Shown: positions 11,330 through 23,976 of the stretch, piece after piece
How positions within the stretch are numbered: the first letter of the stretch is position 1
Layout of the letters: the number at the start of each line of letters is the position of its first letter
Source of the DNA: Malachius bipustulatus
Taxonomy: Eukaryota; Arthropoda; Insecta; Coleoptera; Melyridae
Direction: 5' to 3'
NCBI GenBank assembly: GCA_910589415.1
Contig: OU342630.1
Location: 68,630,186-68,694,185, forward strand
DNA length: 64,000 nt
Made by a program: the position numbers and the translations under genes
The notes under the pieces: generated by a model
What the model was told of the DNA's origin: nothing
Seen by the model: the letters and a program-made list of their open reading frames with translations, nothing else
The model's database searches: none

Positions 11330-12220
11330 ATATTTTGGAGGACCTGTGGAGTTTAACGGCATTCTTCATCAATACGTCAACGTAAATCTTCCAGAGAAAC
11401 TGGTTCTGTTGCGTAACTTTTACTTTTGATGTGAACCTTGTCCCGGGGACTTATCACGTATCTGGTGAGCGAGCAGGCGAATTCAGAGCAGCTCTTCGTC
11501 CAATCCATTGTCCCGGGAAAATTCGGTCGGTGAAACCCCCGAACAGCCAGCGCATGATGTGGTGGAGCCTTGATGAAAAGCCAAATTATCTTGTAGGTAA
11601 TGATCATCATTTTCAACATCAACTATATAGCAATGGGTGAACAAGATCTTCCCGCACTTCCAGGTAACCTTCACCTGTCAGATTCCGTTCAACAAAAATG
11701 GAACCAATTATGCCGTATCTGAAATACCGGCTCAGGCATTTAGTTTTTGAGGATGTTGAGTATGAACATCATGGGAAACCCTTGGATTTACGGCCGACCA
11801 ATACCGATGGTTTAGATGGTTTACAATAGAATTTATGAAAAATTTATCTATTCATCAGCACCTATTCTTTCGGTCATAACTTCGCAAAACTCCTTTCGTC
11901 GATCGAAATCATCCTCACCCAGTTCATGTATACTAAATGAATTTTGTAATGATGAAATTTATACTGTTTAAGGATGTGGCGATGCTGCGAATAATATGTA
12001 TAGTTCTTGGGATGTCGGTTACAGTGGTCAATTTTCGTGTACTCACAGTTAGGTCTACAGCTACCCAGTATCTTGTTCCAAAACTCCAATCACAGTAGCC
12101 TTTGTTTCTCACCTGGAGTCCACGATGAGGGTCTCGTTTTTTATTCGCTACTGAACTTGTTTCTTGGAATTTTGTTATCAGGTCAGGTTCAACACGTATT
12201 TTCTACTTACTTGTTTATCG
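11330..12220 (-). pseudogene. IS630/Tc1-mariner-superfamily transposase pseudogene
   Basis: Reading the minus strand across several frameshifts gives ordered transposase landmarks. These are a DNA-binding tail LKQYKFHHYKIHLVY, then GEDDFDRRKEFCEVMTERIG, a HRYW-like segment before NPR, HTQHPQKLN, and finally APPHHALAVRGF followed by a PG-x-x-D motif. These match the generic insect mariner-superfamily transposases whose catalytic centre is DD(D/E), the second Asp normally sitting in QDGAPPH. Here that segment is damaged (the preceding residues are lost to a frameshift), and stops interrupt every frame. The copy cannot encode an active enzyme. Confidence 0.75.
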
Positions 12221-12580
12221 GGATGCTCTTGATTAAATAAATTTGCAGTTCGATTACCGCACTCGCCATTTTTGAAAAACAAAGCGATAATTTGAACTCT
12301 CTCCACAATAGAGTAAACAATTTTTCGCAACCAATGCTTATTTTGATATACGACAGTTCAAAGAGCAGCTTCAACTTAGATCAAATCTGATCAGGTTTTC
12401 GAAAATAGAATAAAAAATTATCTGCAATTTTCATAATAGAATAAAAGAAATTTTTTTTTGCTTCTTTTAAGGATTCTTCGAAAGAAGAAAAAAGACACAA
12501 TTCACTTACAAAGAAAAACAACAAACATTGATAAATAGCTACCTACTGTGCAAAAGGTGACTTATTATTTTCATTTTTTT

Positions 12581-12680
12581 TCCTGTTCCTTTTTTCCTCC
12601 TTTTTTGTCCTTTTTTTCCTTCCTTCTTTTTCTGCTTTTTTCCCTTTTTTTTTCCTTTTTAGTTTTTTTTTTTTTTTTAG
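12581..12680 (+). repeat. Polypyrimidine tract
   Basis: About 100 bases are almost wholly T and C (TTTTCCTCC, CCTTCCTTC), ending in a long T run and TTTAG. It resembles a strong 3' splice tract, but no coding exon follows. Confidence 0.7.
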
Positions 12681-13107
12681 TTTAAAAGTAATTATAAAGT
12701 AGATCTTTTATTCGATTCGCCCTGTAATATTTGAGCCAAAAAGTGAGGTATCATTGTAAAGAGAATTTAAGTATCTTTCAAAAAATGATGTATCACTTGA
12801 TATCTGTTCCCTACGATGATAATCTAAGGAGTAGCCACCCCCGCCAAGGGGATGAACTTGGATGGTTAAATTTGTTACCCAAAGATTTCCCCCTCGATAA
12901 GAAAATTGACCTGTTTCGGAGTTTTTTTGTAAACATCTTCAGTTTCCAAATTATTAGGACTTTTCGATTACCCACGCTTTTAGTTAATTTGACGTTGAAT
13001 TCAAAAATGCAACAAAATTATTAGTGAAAAAAAAATTATTGGTGTTTTATTGAAAATAATATAGTTGACTTCCGGTATAACCCAAAACGGTACGCGACTA
13101 TACATCA

Positions 13108-13292
13108 GGACCTAAAAAACGTGCAGTAACTGACATTACTAAAACAGCGATTTCGGAGAAACGGCAAGCAAAAATTAGCGATTGGGGGAACATTTCTGAT
13201 TGCCGCTTTTCCGCCAGTGCCTTCAAACGTAAGTTTCTCCGACATCGCTTTTTTAGTAATGTCAGTTACTGTAGGTACGTTATTTTGGCCTT
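13108..13292. mobile_element. Short palindromic MITE
   Basis: CAGTAACTGACATTACTAAA (13124 onward), then CAGCGATTTCGGAGAAAC, is mirrored by GTTTCTCCGACATCGC and AGTAATGTCAGTTACTG (ending 13271). The arms are nearly perfect and weaker similarity extends a few bases further out. Non-coding. The target duplication is unclear. Confidence 0.6.
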
Positions 13293-14319
13293 GAGCGATA
13301 GAAATATTTTAGGCTTTTAGATTATTATTAGTACGTGGCGATTTGCAAAATTTTAATTTAATTTTTCATAAATAAAAAAATTCGCTCTCCACTAAAGGTA
13401 GGTTTATTAAATTACCTAAGAATCACCTGGAAATATCTGGCTTTTTTTAATTCCTTCGGACATATTTATGAAAGAATTTACCTCTCAAGCTTAATCAAAG
13501 TAGTCATCATCAGCGAAGATGATTTATAGCAAGCTTTCCGTCTATTCTTCAAAAGTTAAAAATTTCTATAAAGAATTTGCATTTTTCTTCAACTTTAAGG
13601 GATAACTTTTAAGAAACGTAGGTACTTTTGATACTGTAAAAGCATTTTGTATTCAAATAAAAGATTCAATAATATTTTATGCAATACACACTTAATAAGA
13701 TATTCGCTCAGGCTATTCGCGAGTCTCTTCCGTCAGCCTAATGATCCGGAAAAGTCATTTCATAATCGGTAAGCACATAATGTATCCTGTTTTATATTAG
13801 TGATTATATTTAAAATTTTTACCCATAAAGGGGCTGTAGGACGCAATAATTGGTATCTAACCGAAAAATTACTCTCCAGTTATATGGAATTTATTTCTTA
13901 TGCTATTTACTTAACAGAAAAATTACAACATGCGAAGCTCCATTATACAGACTGCACAAACTATACATCAGAATCTTTCCTCTTCCACTAATAATAATTT
14001 ATGGCATAAGGATTGGCAAAACTTTTGATTAGACACTAAAACCTGGAAAAAGTTTTTACATAAAAAAAATATTTGTGAAAAAGTATTGTTGGGTGATTTT
14101 TCTGTCATAACCAAACCTTTTTGACCAGATTTTTAAATTATCTTACGTCAACTCGCAATATAACAACATTTACCTAAAATAATAAATTAAAGAAACAACA
14201 GGAATATGTTTTATCATCTTGGAATATCAACTATAACTATTCTGGATCTGGATTGCAGGAGAGAGGGACACTCGCACCTTTTTTTTCTCTTCTTTGTTTC
14301 GGGTCATTTCGTCCTCCTC
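13293..14319. other. Glut1 intron segment without recognised genes
   Basis: AT-rich. Overlapping ORFs at 13800-14032 have no recognisable motif and are probably chance. Confidence 0.4.
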
Positions 14320-14740
14320 TCGAAAAGGTCCAACTCCTATGTCGTCCTCCAGCTATTTACCCGATTATCGGATTATATTGAAGGATGCGTCAGTTCCAGT
14401 TCTTCCTGGCCAGATTTCCCCCAATATGGACTGGATATTGACGAAACGTTCGATAGTGGCTTTTTCTTTAGTTACAATGTGCTTATTCCAGCTGAGTGTC
14501 TGGTCAAGGACCACCTGAAGGTATTTCGCCTTCTCCGTTAACCGAAGTTGCAATTTTGGTAATTTTAGTTTGTTAGGTATTGTAATTTATTTTCCTGACG
14601 AACAAAATCAGCTCAGTTTTCAGCGGATTTACTGAAGGTCAGTAGTGAAAAAAAAACAACTCACATTTCAATTGCTGCAACAGATCGTTCACCACGTTCT
14701 CTCACAGGATGGTTGATAAAACGTTATCCTGCTAGCAACC
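14320..14740 (-). pseudogene. Jockey-type LINE reverse transcriptase relic
   Basis: The minus strand reads LLQQLKCEL, then SVNPLKTELILF with stops, then LRLTEKAKYLQVVLDQTLSW followed by NKHI. This is the segment after the catalytic YADD box of non-LTR reverse transcriptases, where the usual pattern is L-x-x-N-P-x-K-T-E-L-x-L-F followed by K-Y-L-G-V-x-L-D-x-x-L-x-W. Frameshifts and stops separate the parts. The catalytic core is missing, so this is a 5'-truncated dead copy sitting antisense in the Glut1 intron. Confidence 0.75.
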
Positions 14741-14849
14741 ACGACACATCACAGTTTTTGTCCTATAGCTAAATTTAGTGTAAATCAACAGAAGATTTTA
14801 CTTCTTTTCTAGATTTTCTAAACATATAAGATATTAAACTCCTTCATTG

Positions 14850-14945
14850 AGCGGGCAGTAGATCGGCGGGTTAGAGTGTAGACTATTATTAAGCTGACTG
14901 ACTGACTGAGTTCGAATCCCAGTCTCGTCCTGGTTGTTTGTGTTC
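14850..14945 (+). repeat. tRNA-derived SINE-like sequence
   Basis: A tRNA-like head contains GGCGGGTTAGAGTGTAGAC (A-box position) and GAGTTCGAATCCCAG, which includes a near-perfect B-box. A small GACT repeat (CTGACTGACTGACTGA) sits between them. The spacing suits a pol III promoter, but the cloverleaf is poor, so a SINE is more likely than a functional tRNA gene. Confidence 0.45.
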
Positions 14946-17486
14946 GTCTATTCAATTATTTATTTCCTTGAAAATGTTTCTGTGGTTGAATGAGCTCGAT
15001 CTCGTAGCCAAGATGTTCCCTATTATTATATTAGGTACTATTATGTGTAGGTGTTATAAAAAAATGTTATTATATTGTGATGTATAGAATTTTTTAACAA
15101 ACAAAGAAGTTTTGCCAAAGCCCCCCGCATTAACAACAATTTCTTCTCTGAGCTATAATGAAAACTTCTCTGAAATGTAATTATTTTGTATGCCAGGATG
15201 AGTTTCCAAGAGAGCCGCCTTTACGGGTGAGTGGACGCACGTTCAGTACCCATAGTCTGCTTTTGCATGCTATCTTTGATCTCGACTTGTCTTTCCACAT
15301 TTATCACACATCGCCATAAATCTACTAACTCTTCGTATAAGCGCATTTGTAGGTACCTGCATAACTAACTAATCACATATGGGACAACTACACACGAAGA
15401 CGCGATTACGTATACACACGATGTCTACATCGGACCAGCGTTCGTTTCAATAATTCTACCTTATTTTAAAATTGTTAGGTACTTACGTTTCGAATTTGAA
15501 GCAGAATTTAAAAGAATCTTAGTCGATATATTTCATGATTTTTTGCAATTTTCAATGTAAGAGTAAAGGAGAAACTAGCTCGTTCTGAAACACCATTTAT
15601 GATTTTTTAACTTGCCCTAAAAATTATAATCATGACAAAGTTTTTGTTAATTTATTGTGAGGATTCTCTTGTTATCACTCAGAAGTAATTTTGACGGAAC
15701 TTTTAATATGGTTGAGCATTTTCTCATCTTCCATGAATCTCGAATGGACGGAAACGGTAATGAGAGTTGTCATAGAACATAAAAGGTAGTTAAAAAAGAA
15801 AATCAGGTTACATCCTGAATAGATAAGATAGATGTTGCGCGATCTGGACCCGCTGTAGACAGAACGATATTTCAATTCAAGGTTTTTCTGAATTTCTTTC
15901 CATTCGCAGTAGTCGCCTTGCATAATTTTACTTTCGATAGCGGAAAGCGAGCCGTTCGCTCTGAATAAATTCAAGCAAAACACACAGATATCTGTACCTA
16001 CCTGTAATTAGTATGATTATTTCGTCCTGTTAAACAGTCGCTTATTGTCTCACAGGCTACTCTGAATTTTAACACGCGGACTGATAATGATGTAAGTCAC
16101 GCATGCAGCGCCTTTCCCTGCTCTCTTGCCAATTAATATCGGATCACACTCAAGCATATCAAAATTCTCATGCAAATTGTCATTGAAATACACCTCAGGT
16201 GGACATTTTTAATCCAATTTCAACTTAATACATTATCTATTACTTTAACTGAATGAAGCATTTTGAGGTTATGACAACATTTGATTTTTTATTATTTCAT
16301 TATGCAGTTTAAATCATATAAGTTGACTTTGGAGTTTAAGAGACTGATGGTTTCGATATGCTCCCAGTGTTTAATATTCGTTCATAAACCGAGTTAACTC
16401 ATCAAGTAAGGCGATGAAAAAGTCGGGCTAGACGCTTCGGGTTAAAATTCGAGGGTTTTTTAACTACTCAGTGGCGTAGAAAGCATGCATCGGCATCAGG
16501 CAACTTTGTAAATTCAATAATCTCTACATAAGTATTTCGATATCTATTCATCAAAAATATGAATCAAAATTATTATGTTACAATATTCGCTTTAGAACGT
16601 ATTTTGGTCAAAATTGGGACAAAGTCCGTTAGAATTATTGATTAAATGGGTTTTAAAATTTTCATTAACCACTGCACCCCTGAATCAGGAGTTGATTACC
16701 CGGATTGTTTTCATTGATGGGAGGAGAATACTTGAAACTTCAACTGATTTGCTTTACAATAGTGATAAATGCTTTATTTAATAAAATTTACAGGAAAAGT
16801 GTCTACAAGAAAAAAAAATACACTAATAACAATAAAATCAATCAGCAAAGATAGGAAATGTGAATTTGGCTTAATTGTCGTTTTCTGTTAGAAATGCTGA
16901 TCCTCCATGGAGTTTAAAAATTCGCACTTCTGAATTAATATTGTAACGAACTGTGCCATAACGAATTATAACCATTTGATGATTAGATGAAAAGTGCCTG
17001 TGGTTTCCTCGAATGAAAAAATGACATTAAAAAAAATCAAAATCGCTTCAATTTCCGAAAAAATCACTTTTATGATCTTCACGATTTCTAAAAAGTTTGG
17101 AGGAAAAGTACAAAGCTTTACAAAGCAGCTTAATTTTTTGCTAAATCAAAAATAAACGTCGTTCCCATATGGTACCCACTTTTCACTATACATATTTTCT
17201 TACTAAAAGTTCAGAAAAAATAATAAATTTTCATTCTCGCTAAAAAAATGACTTTTTTCCTAAGACACTTAGAAATTGAAGCATAATGTAAAGCAGATTC
17301 GATTAATTATTAACCTTCATCCTTACAATCATAATTCTCGGGTAACTTCAATTCCACGGTTTCTAAAAAAATATTAAGAGAGAATACGAGTAAAAGTTAT
17401 CAAAAATTTCACCGATAAATGTGTCTTTATACATCTATTTTTTATTTATACTGTATACATCTATTATTTTTTTCGGTTGGCGACAC
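14946..17486. other. Glut1 intron segment, no recognised gene
   Basis: A minus-strand ORF at 15983-15675 (102 codons, containing KIMQGDYCEWKEIQKNLELK) is unrecognised and may be a transposon fragment. A CAGTGGCGTAGA motif, recurrent in foldbacks of this window, occurs at 16469. Otherwise AT-rich. Confidence 0.35.
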
Positions 17487-18484
17487 TTACATGACGTAGT
17501 ATCATAAATATACCAACAAACTTTTAGGGGTGGTAGGGGACGTAAAAACAAACATTTTTTGCTCAGAAAACATTGTCAAAAAACGCTTCATTTTTGAGAA
17601 AAATGGTTTTAAATTTTTTTTAAATGTAACAGTTTTTAGCTATAACTCGTGTAAATTTGAACCGATTTTGATAAAACTCGGCATGAACAATTAACAAACA
17701 AACAAATATCTCTAATTTTGATAATTTAGGTTTTTTATGTGTCTTCCAGTGGCGTACATATTCAAGTTTTTTATTTTTTTCCCCACTTTTAACTCCCTAT
17801 CTTCTACCTACGCCACTGACATTATTGCAAATAGCATAACATTATTCGAACCTCCTGCATTTTAGAACAAAAAAGTAAGTAGTCCTTATAGTTTATTCAT
17901 ACGGCGGTATTTTCAACCGGTTTTGAGATATTTGAAGTTTCCCCAGACAATGTCACTAATCATTAAGAATATAACATTTTGCATAAAAATTCTGTCAGAT
18001 ACCTAACTTTTAATAAAATCAACAATTTTGCAATGAAATTGGAAACATTATCTTGGAAAACTTTAAATATCTCAAAAATAGCGCCGTTTGAAAAAAACCT
18101 AAAAATGCTTTTTTATTTTCAAATACAGAGGCTACTGAAGACCGTTTTTGTATTTGCAATAAAGTCAGTATCGTAAAAGATATGGAGGGAAAAGGGAAGG
18201 GGGGGGAAATAATAAACCCTTAATATCTACGACACTGGAAAACATCTACAAAACAAGAAATAGCAAAATTAAAGGTCATTATTTGTTTATTATTAATGCC
18301 GAGTTTCATCAAAATCGTTTCAAATTTACTCTAATTATACCCAAAAACTTTTATACATGTTTTCTTTAAATTTTAACACCCTGTGTCTCGAGAACGATAA
18401 GTTTTTGGATATTGTTTATTGAGAAAGAAAATTGTTTTGAAGCCCCCTACGACCCCAAAAAGTGTTATTTATGATACAGTATAA
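17487..18484. mobile_element. About 1-kb foldback element
   Basis: Left-arm sequences (TAGTATCATAAATA, then GGGGTGGTAGGGGACG, then TTTTGATAAAACTCGGCATG) return in inverted order and orientation on the right (GCCGAGTTTCATCAAAATCG, CCCCCTACGACCCC, TTATTTATGATAC). Paired motifs CAGTGGCGTACATA / ATCTACGACACTGG sit inside the arms. The centre is near 17985. The ORF at 17979-18176 crosses the right arm and is not a gene. Terminal bases are uncertain. Confidence 0.6.
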
Positions 18485-19635
18485 CAGTAATTAATTATAA
18501 AAAAGGGTTCGAAAAGCTTCTTAGCACTTTTCGATCGATGATATCACACCCTCTTTATACTCGTAACGAAGTAGGGACATCAGGTGACTACTTCGACGCA
18601 AGTGCTTCAGAATTTCCAATAATTTTATATTGCACAATGAAACAAAATGTCAAAGGTTACACAAACGGGCTGAAAACTCCGTCTTTCCGAGTACATCGAG
18701 TAGGTAATTGATAAATTGATTGTAAAACTTTTTGTTCTCCGGACTTAACTTTGTTATTATAAATTTAAGTTCAGAATTGGATACAAACAATTTTTGGGAT
18801 GAAAGTTGCCAGATGTTTGCAAAATTCTTGTTGCTGACCGTTGCTTCGAGACGGACTTCGGGCCAGCTAGCTGCGTTTAGACAATAGCATGTCTGTTTGG
18901 GAGAAATATTTCAAGGACAAATAAATTATTTCCAAAATGCATTTCTATGTTGGCTCGACGATTTCACAGAATATTCCTTCCATAAAGACGAACTATTCTA
19001 AAGACAAGTCCACACTTGACGATGGAGCAGTGCTCTAATTATTATACTTATATTTTTTAGTGTATTTCATTGTATGAGAATTGAATGTCGTTACGTATAA
19101 TAGAATATAAAAAAAATTAAATGTCCATTCATTATTATATTTCCGTGATACTAAACTGTTATAATATTGTATGTAACTGGTCAAAACAGAGGAATGATAA
19201 ATCAGCTTTAACGGCCGGCGGTCGTTAACATAACGACCTAGCTCGTTAAAATTACATGTAATTTTAGGCATATGCAATCAAAGTAACAATATCAGCGCGA
19301 GCGTTACCTAGGAAATACTAAACATATTAACTAGACAAATTTCCTTTTTTTGTCTTGTAATTACTATAAAATTCAATTTTTTTTCTAAAACATGTAAATT
19401 GTATCACGAAAACTATATAACAACATGCTTGTAACGTTAATAACAACTATAACCAATTCTGAAAATTTACATTTTGTTCATTTTATATTTTCTCTAATAA
19501 TGTTTCCATACTAACCTACTTATGTACTTATTTTAATTAATTATTTATTTTGTCTATCGTTTTATTATTTTGTTGTCATTTTATTATTGCGAATATGTTT
19601 TTCTGTTTTAATTTTTATTTCCATATTTATTTCAG
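18485..19635. other. Glut1 intron segment without recognised features
   Basis: No gene or repeat boundary was seen. The minus-strand ORF at 19277-19035 is AT-rich and unrecognised. Confidence 0.4.
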
Positions 19636-19684
19636 TACAATTGATCAGACGGTACAAAATCCTACTCCTGGGGAGTCTCATTGA
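19636..19684 (+). CDS. Glut1: Candidate alternative terminal exon of Glut1 (short C-terminus)
   Basis: A long T-rich tract ending in TTTATTTCAG is followed by a 49-nt frame that continues the phase-2 codon left by the exon at 8754-8893. The result is G, then TIDQTVQNPTPGESH, then a TGA. This gives a transporter with a 16-residue cytosolic tail in place of the longer tails encoded further downstream. The evidence is the good acceptor, the matching phase and the early in-frame stop. There is no family memory to confirm this tail, and a chance match of a 48-base frame is possible. Confidence 0.4.
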
Positions 19685-19890
19685 GAGGAATAATTTTGAC
19701 TTGTATCAATCTGAAGGATTCGTTCCTGGACCATCTGCATATCCCTAAATAAATTTAGTTTGTCCGAAAATTATAATTTTTACGAGCATATTTTTATACT
19801 TACCTAATAAGTGATATAGTTATTGATTGTAATATATTATATTTTTCTTTATTGGTTTTTTTCTTCTTGTTTGCTGTATGTATGATATTA

Positions 19891-20830
19891 TACGAGGGCG
19901 TGCTGACAAGTAATCGACCTGTACAATAAATGGCGCCACCAACACCAAAGCCATTTTGATTTTTGGAAAAAATCATGAATTTTCAAATGTCTTATTTGAA
20001 ATTCTCTTCAAGCTGCGACGATTAGTATTTATTTGTATAATAGTCAATAAAGTCTTAAAAAATGAATAAAATATAGAATTCCGTGCAGAATTTTTTGAAA
20101 ATTACAACGTATATCAAGATGGATGCAAGACGATTCAACGATGCTTACACGAACATTTTTCACGATGAGAATCCAGACAGTCCAAGGGAAGTTACCTTCA
20201 CTCCAGAAATGGGTGATGTAGTCATGGTATGGTAATTAGCACGTTCTTGTGACACTTTCAATGAATGTTTGGCTCTGTTCAGCCGCGAGAAAGAGTATTT
20301 GCGAAGACGTAACAAGGATCCATCACAACACCCTAATGAACAGCAAACAGTCGAAAAATGGGTCTGTTGGCCAACATGGTCATGACCATCGGTTTTTTTT
20401 TGGGGGGGGGGGATGAAGTGATGTCATCCAAATAGATTATCAAAACGGAAAAACAATCACCGGCGCAAACTATGTAGATCTGTTGAGTCGATTCGACGTC
20501 GCGAAAGCCGCCGAATTTCTCAATCAGGACAATGCACCAATTTCTCAATCGCAATGGCAAAATTACATGAACTTCGCTACAAATTGATATACCTCATTCG
20601 ATTTGGCACCTTGCAACTAGTGCCAATTTCCAAACCTACAGAAATTTTTTGATGGCTAGAGATTTAGATCGAATGAGGAAGCCATCACACAAAGGCTTAT
20701 TCTGAGAACTTCAAAAAATCGTTTTATTCGGGGGCTATCGAATTAATAATTAATCGAAAATATTTTAAGTTTTGTCAATAACTAGGCCGATTCCTTCTCA
20801 ACCCGCCTTCGCAAATATCTTAATTTTCAC
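19891..20830 (+). pseudogene. Mariner (SETMAR-like) transposase relic
   Basis: The copy opens with a mariner-like end TACGAGGGCGTGCTGACAAG, then TAATCGACC. In the body, over shifting frames, I read a first-helix region IEFRAEFFENYNVYQDGCK, then PREVTFTPEMGDVV. Next come IDYQNGKTITGANYVDLLSR, an NQDNAP block holding the second catalytic Asp, and AMAKLHELRYKL. These are in the order found in mariner transposases. Stops and frameshifts break every frame, including one beside a G-run at 20401-20410, and no right-hand inverted repeat was seen. The enzyme cannot be active. It lies in the Glut1 intron between two 3' exons, in the same direction. Confidence 0.85.
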
Positions 20831-20978
20831 GAATCTGCTGCATAACTCGCTATTCAGCGAAGTCTAGCTTAATGTGATTGAAAATGATAAATTTTTAGGT
20901 GCTCTTGTGCTGTGAGATGTTAGCCATCAGGTTCTTCAAAAGCGTGCCAGTTTAATAAAAAGGGGGGTTGTGTTACAG

Positions 20979-21076
20979 GAGCATGCTAAACTGTGTTAAC
21001 GCCCTAGATCAGCATCTACCAGCCACTGAACAAGCTGGACTTGTGGCCACCGAGGAGAAAGCGCAACAAGACACAT
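20979..21076 (+). CDS. Glut1: Glut1 C-terminal tail exon, with possible read-through stop
   Basis: After GTGTTACAG, a 98-nt exon completes the phase-2 glycine codon and encodes SMLNCVNALDQHLPATE, then QAGLVATEEKAQQDT. It ends in phase 1 at a CATGTAAGA donor. The SMLNC..L and VATEEK/VSEEK patterns agree with my memory of insect Glut1 tails. If the donor is ignored the frame reads on for C-K-I and stops at TGA (21084-21086), giving a second possible C-terminus. If spliced, it joins in frame to the exon at 25157. The tail is cytosolic and may govern trafficking. Confidence 0.75.
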
Positions 21077-21086
21077 GTAAGATCTG

Positions 21087-23976
21087 ATATAACCTCACTT
21101 TTTTATCACGACATAACTCATTTTTTATGTTACGAGGTTAAGTTTTTTTGTCAAATCGTTCTTGTTTCTTTTCTCTTTTAATTTGTCATTTAATTAATTA
21201 ATTAATTTTATCTTAAACATTATTTTTTAAACTCTCTCATAGTTTTCATGTTTTGTTTTGTCACGACAGTGACGTTCAAAGGTGCTCAAATACTTGCCTT
21301 ATTCAAAATTCATTATAACCATGCAAAGGAAATATACGAGAAACAGCTTAGTTGCTAGGGACCCGGCCAAGTGGGTCTAGGGATTCGGGGGACACGTTCT
21401 GAAGATCCACAGTCCACAACCTGCAGCGGGCCGCTGGGGAAAGATGCATGACCTGACCTGACCTGACCTAGCTGCGACCTTGCTATAAAATTTAACATTT
21501 TTATGACGTCATGATCTGACTTGGCTGGTTTGTTTGTACAATACGATCAATTTCTACATATACCAAAGTATTTTTGACACCTTTGAACATTTCATAATCA
21601 GTACCACTTCATATTATTTTCATGTATCATTGATGAGCACAGAATAAAAACAGATAAATTTTTACCTATTTAGTTGCTCCAGTGAAATGTAATGTATAAG
21701 GGTCTCTAATGAATCTTTAATAGATTATTTCGATTAGTTCCCAATCCATTTGAGAGGACAAGATACGAACATCCCCACACTTACACTCTCAGGCGACATT
21801 CAGCGTACGCCGCCTTATCGTCAGGTATACAGGGTGTTCAATATGTGCACAACCACGCTAAACCACTCTGTATATACAGCACCCCATGCTGGGAAAAGGT
21901 CCGTTCACGTTGTATTTAGATACTATACATGGTGAACGTACCTTTATAATAATTGCAAGCAATTTTATATAAAACGCACTTGATTTTTTTGCGTAGGTGT
22001 ACTTACATAATAATCTATGCCAAAACTATTTTTATGGATTTTTTTAAATGTTGATTTATTAATTCAGAGTGGAATCAGAAAAATGTTTCGGCATAGATAT
22101 TTACGAAATACATAAAATATAGGTACCCACTTTCAAGAACCACTTTTTTCTAGTGAAATGTGGTTAATTAAAAATATCACGAGACATATTTTTGTACATA
22201 ATTAGCACCAATTAATATCACATATCACGCTAGTTAATAATAGTAAATAATACTAACACATGCTTAAATGTACCTACATGTATCAACACAAATTAGGATC
22301 TAGGATTGAAGCAATTTAGTACAATAATAATTTGAACCAATATAATACAAAAAAAAAACTCAATCTTTTAATAATTCTCTAGATATAATTATTACTGCCA
22401 AAAGACGTAGGTGGCAGATAAATTTCTAGTATCCTATTAATCGTTACTGGAGATCGCAGGAATTGATAGGTAACTAAACTTTAACAGAAGTTACACAATT
22501 TAGGTAAGTCAACAATTTAAAAACTGGAAACTCTTGATGAAAACATGTCCAAGTTCCTTATATATTATCCTGTATGATTAAACGAGAAAAAAATAATCCC
22601 TAATAAACGGGAAAATACAATCTTTGCTTTATGTATAATATAGGTACATAGTTGAGGACGTTTATAATCCCCCCTCTCTTTAAATTCTGAGCCAAATGAG
22701 TAAAAAGTTTGATACGGAAGCTAAATGCAATGACATGAATTTTACCACGTTTTGGCGTAAAATTGCGGCGTCAAAATGGGGTCAAATGTCAAAAATGACG
22801 TTGCAGTCCTGTCATCAAAATTTCAAATGGCATAGGGGTCATTTGGAGACCTATAGGATCATAGGGTATACCCGTAGGGTCATAGGAGACCTAATTTTTA
22901 AGGTTATTTTAACTCGATTGCAAGATTTGTACCGCAGACAGACAGACAGATAAATATACCTACAAAAAACAAGTTCATAAAAACGTGATAAAAAGATCCC
23001 GTCTCAATCTTCTCAAGAAATTAAAAATATATCACTTTTAAATTTTATTCGTTATTTGCTCATTTCAACTGTCAAAATTAATTAAGATATTTTTGTCTGT
23101 AATGGGGCTGCAAAAAATTGGGATCCGTAATAACTGTTTTCTTCTGAATCAAGCAAATTTTATGGATGCCGTCTGAATGTTAAGATTCAAAAAAATTTTT
23201 TTCACGTCACATAGTTTTTGAGGCATTAACAAAAAGTTCTCAAGAAAACCTCGCCACCCCTCCTATATTCTCCCGAAAAAAAAAATTCAATAAATATCGG
23301 GAGTCGAGTAAAGTTCGCAGGTAGCTTTAGAGATTTCTGTAAATTTGCAGTTTTAGAGAAAATAAAAAATAAAAATAGGGTCGAATATATTTTAATTCTC
23401 ATTCCTGGAAGTGTGGACAATTTTATAAATTTTTGATTTGACAGTGGGCTGACCCGTTTTGTCGGAGCACCTGTATAAATTTTTGAGTTCATTTTTTAAA
23501 ATTTCAAGAGTTTTTTAGGTTTATTGCTTGAGTTAAAAAGTTAAGTACAAACATAAAATAAACACTGATTCTCTAAAAATGCTCTTTTTTCTAGCAAACG
23601 TTTGAAATTATGGCTGATAAGCCTCTATGAATATATTTTTGACAGAAAACTGTTGATTCGCATCTTACGTTTGTCATTGTAAAATATAAAGACTATAGCA
23701 GTAAGTACAAAAAATAAAACAGTTGATCTTAAATCATAAAATTGATTGCTTTTTACTTAAAATAATTTCCACTATGCGCGTTGCGATTTTACTTTTGAAA
23801 TTGTCCTCATTGTCCCTTCAGAAAAATAAACAAAAAAATCTTTAACTTTTTTTACTTTCTTTAACTTTAAATACAAAAAATATATAAAAAAAATACTTTT
23901 ATGTACAACAATATGGTTGAACAAGTTAAAGCAAAAAATGTTCTTAATTAAATAATTATTATTTGTTCACTGCAGG
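21087..23976. other. Glut1 intron segment with short simple repeats
   Basis: A (GACCT)n run occurs near 21450-21470 just after a GC-richer patch (21360-21440) that reads like a degenerate tRNA-SINE head (GGCCAAGTGGGTCTAGGG). A Tc1-like terminus TATACAGGGTGTTCAATATG occurs at 21827-21846 without a visible partner. A (CAGA)n run lies at about 22935-22951. ORFs at 21750-21935, 22696-22953 and 23492-23226 have no recognisable domain. Confidence 0.4.

Larger units (their letters stand above)
11025..12980 (-). mobile_element. DNA transposon relic with long inverted repeats around a transposase pseudogene
   Basis: A block at about 11040-11150 reappears inverted at about 12850-12965. Shared stretches include AATTTGTTACCCAAA, AAAATTGACCTGTTT and CATCTTCAGTTTCCAAATTA. 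Between them lies a minus-strand transposase relic. This is the layout of a class II element of about 2 kb with subterminal inverted repeats over 100 bp long. The outer ends are eroded; weak similarity continues outward to TTCGATGGCCC / TTCGATTACCC. No target duplication was found. Confidence 0.6.

Noticed and set aside
12581..12680. Splice acceptor for a further Glut1 exon
   Set aside because: The polypyrimidine tract ends in TTTAG, but the sequence after it has no frame resembling a transporter.
14850..14945. Functional tRNA gene
   Set aside because: The B-box is good but I could not form acceptor and anticodon stems, so it was kept as a SINE-like repeat.
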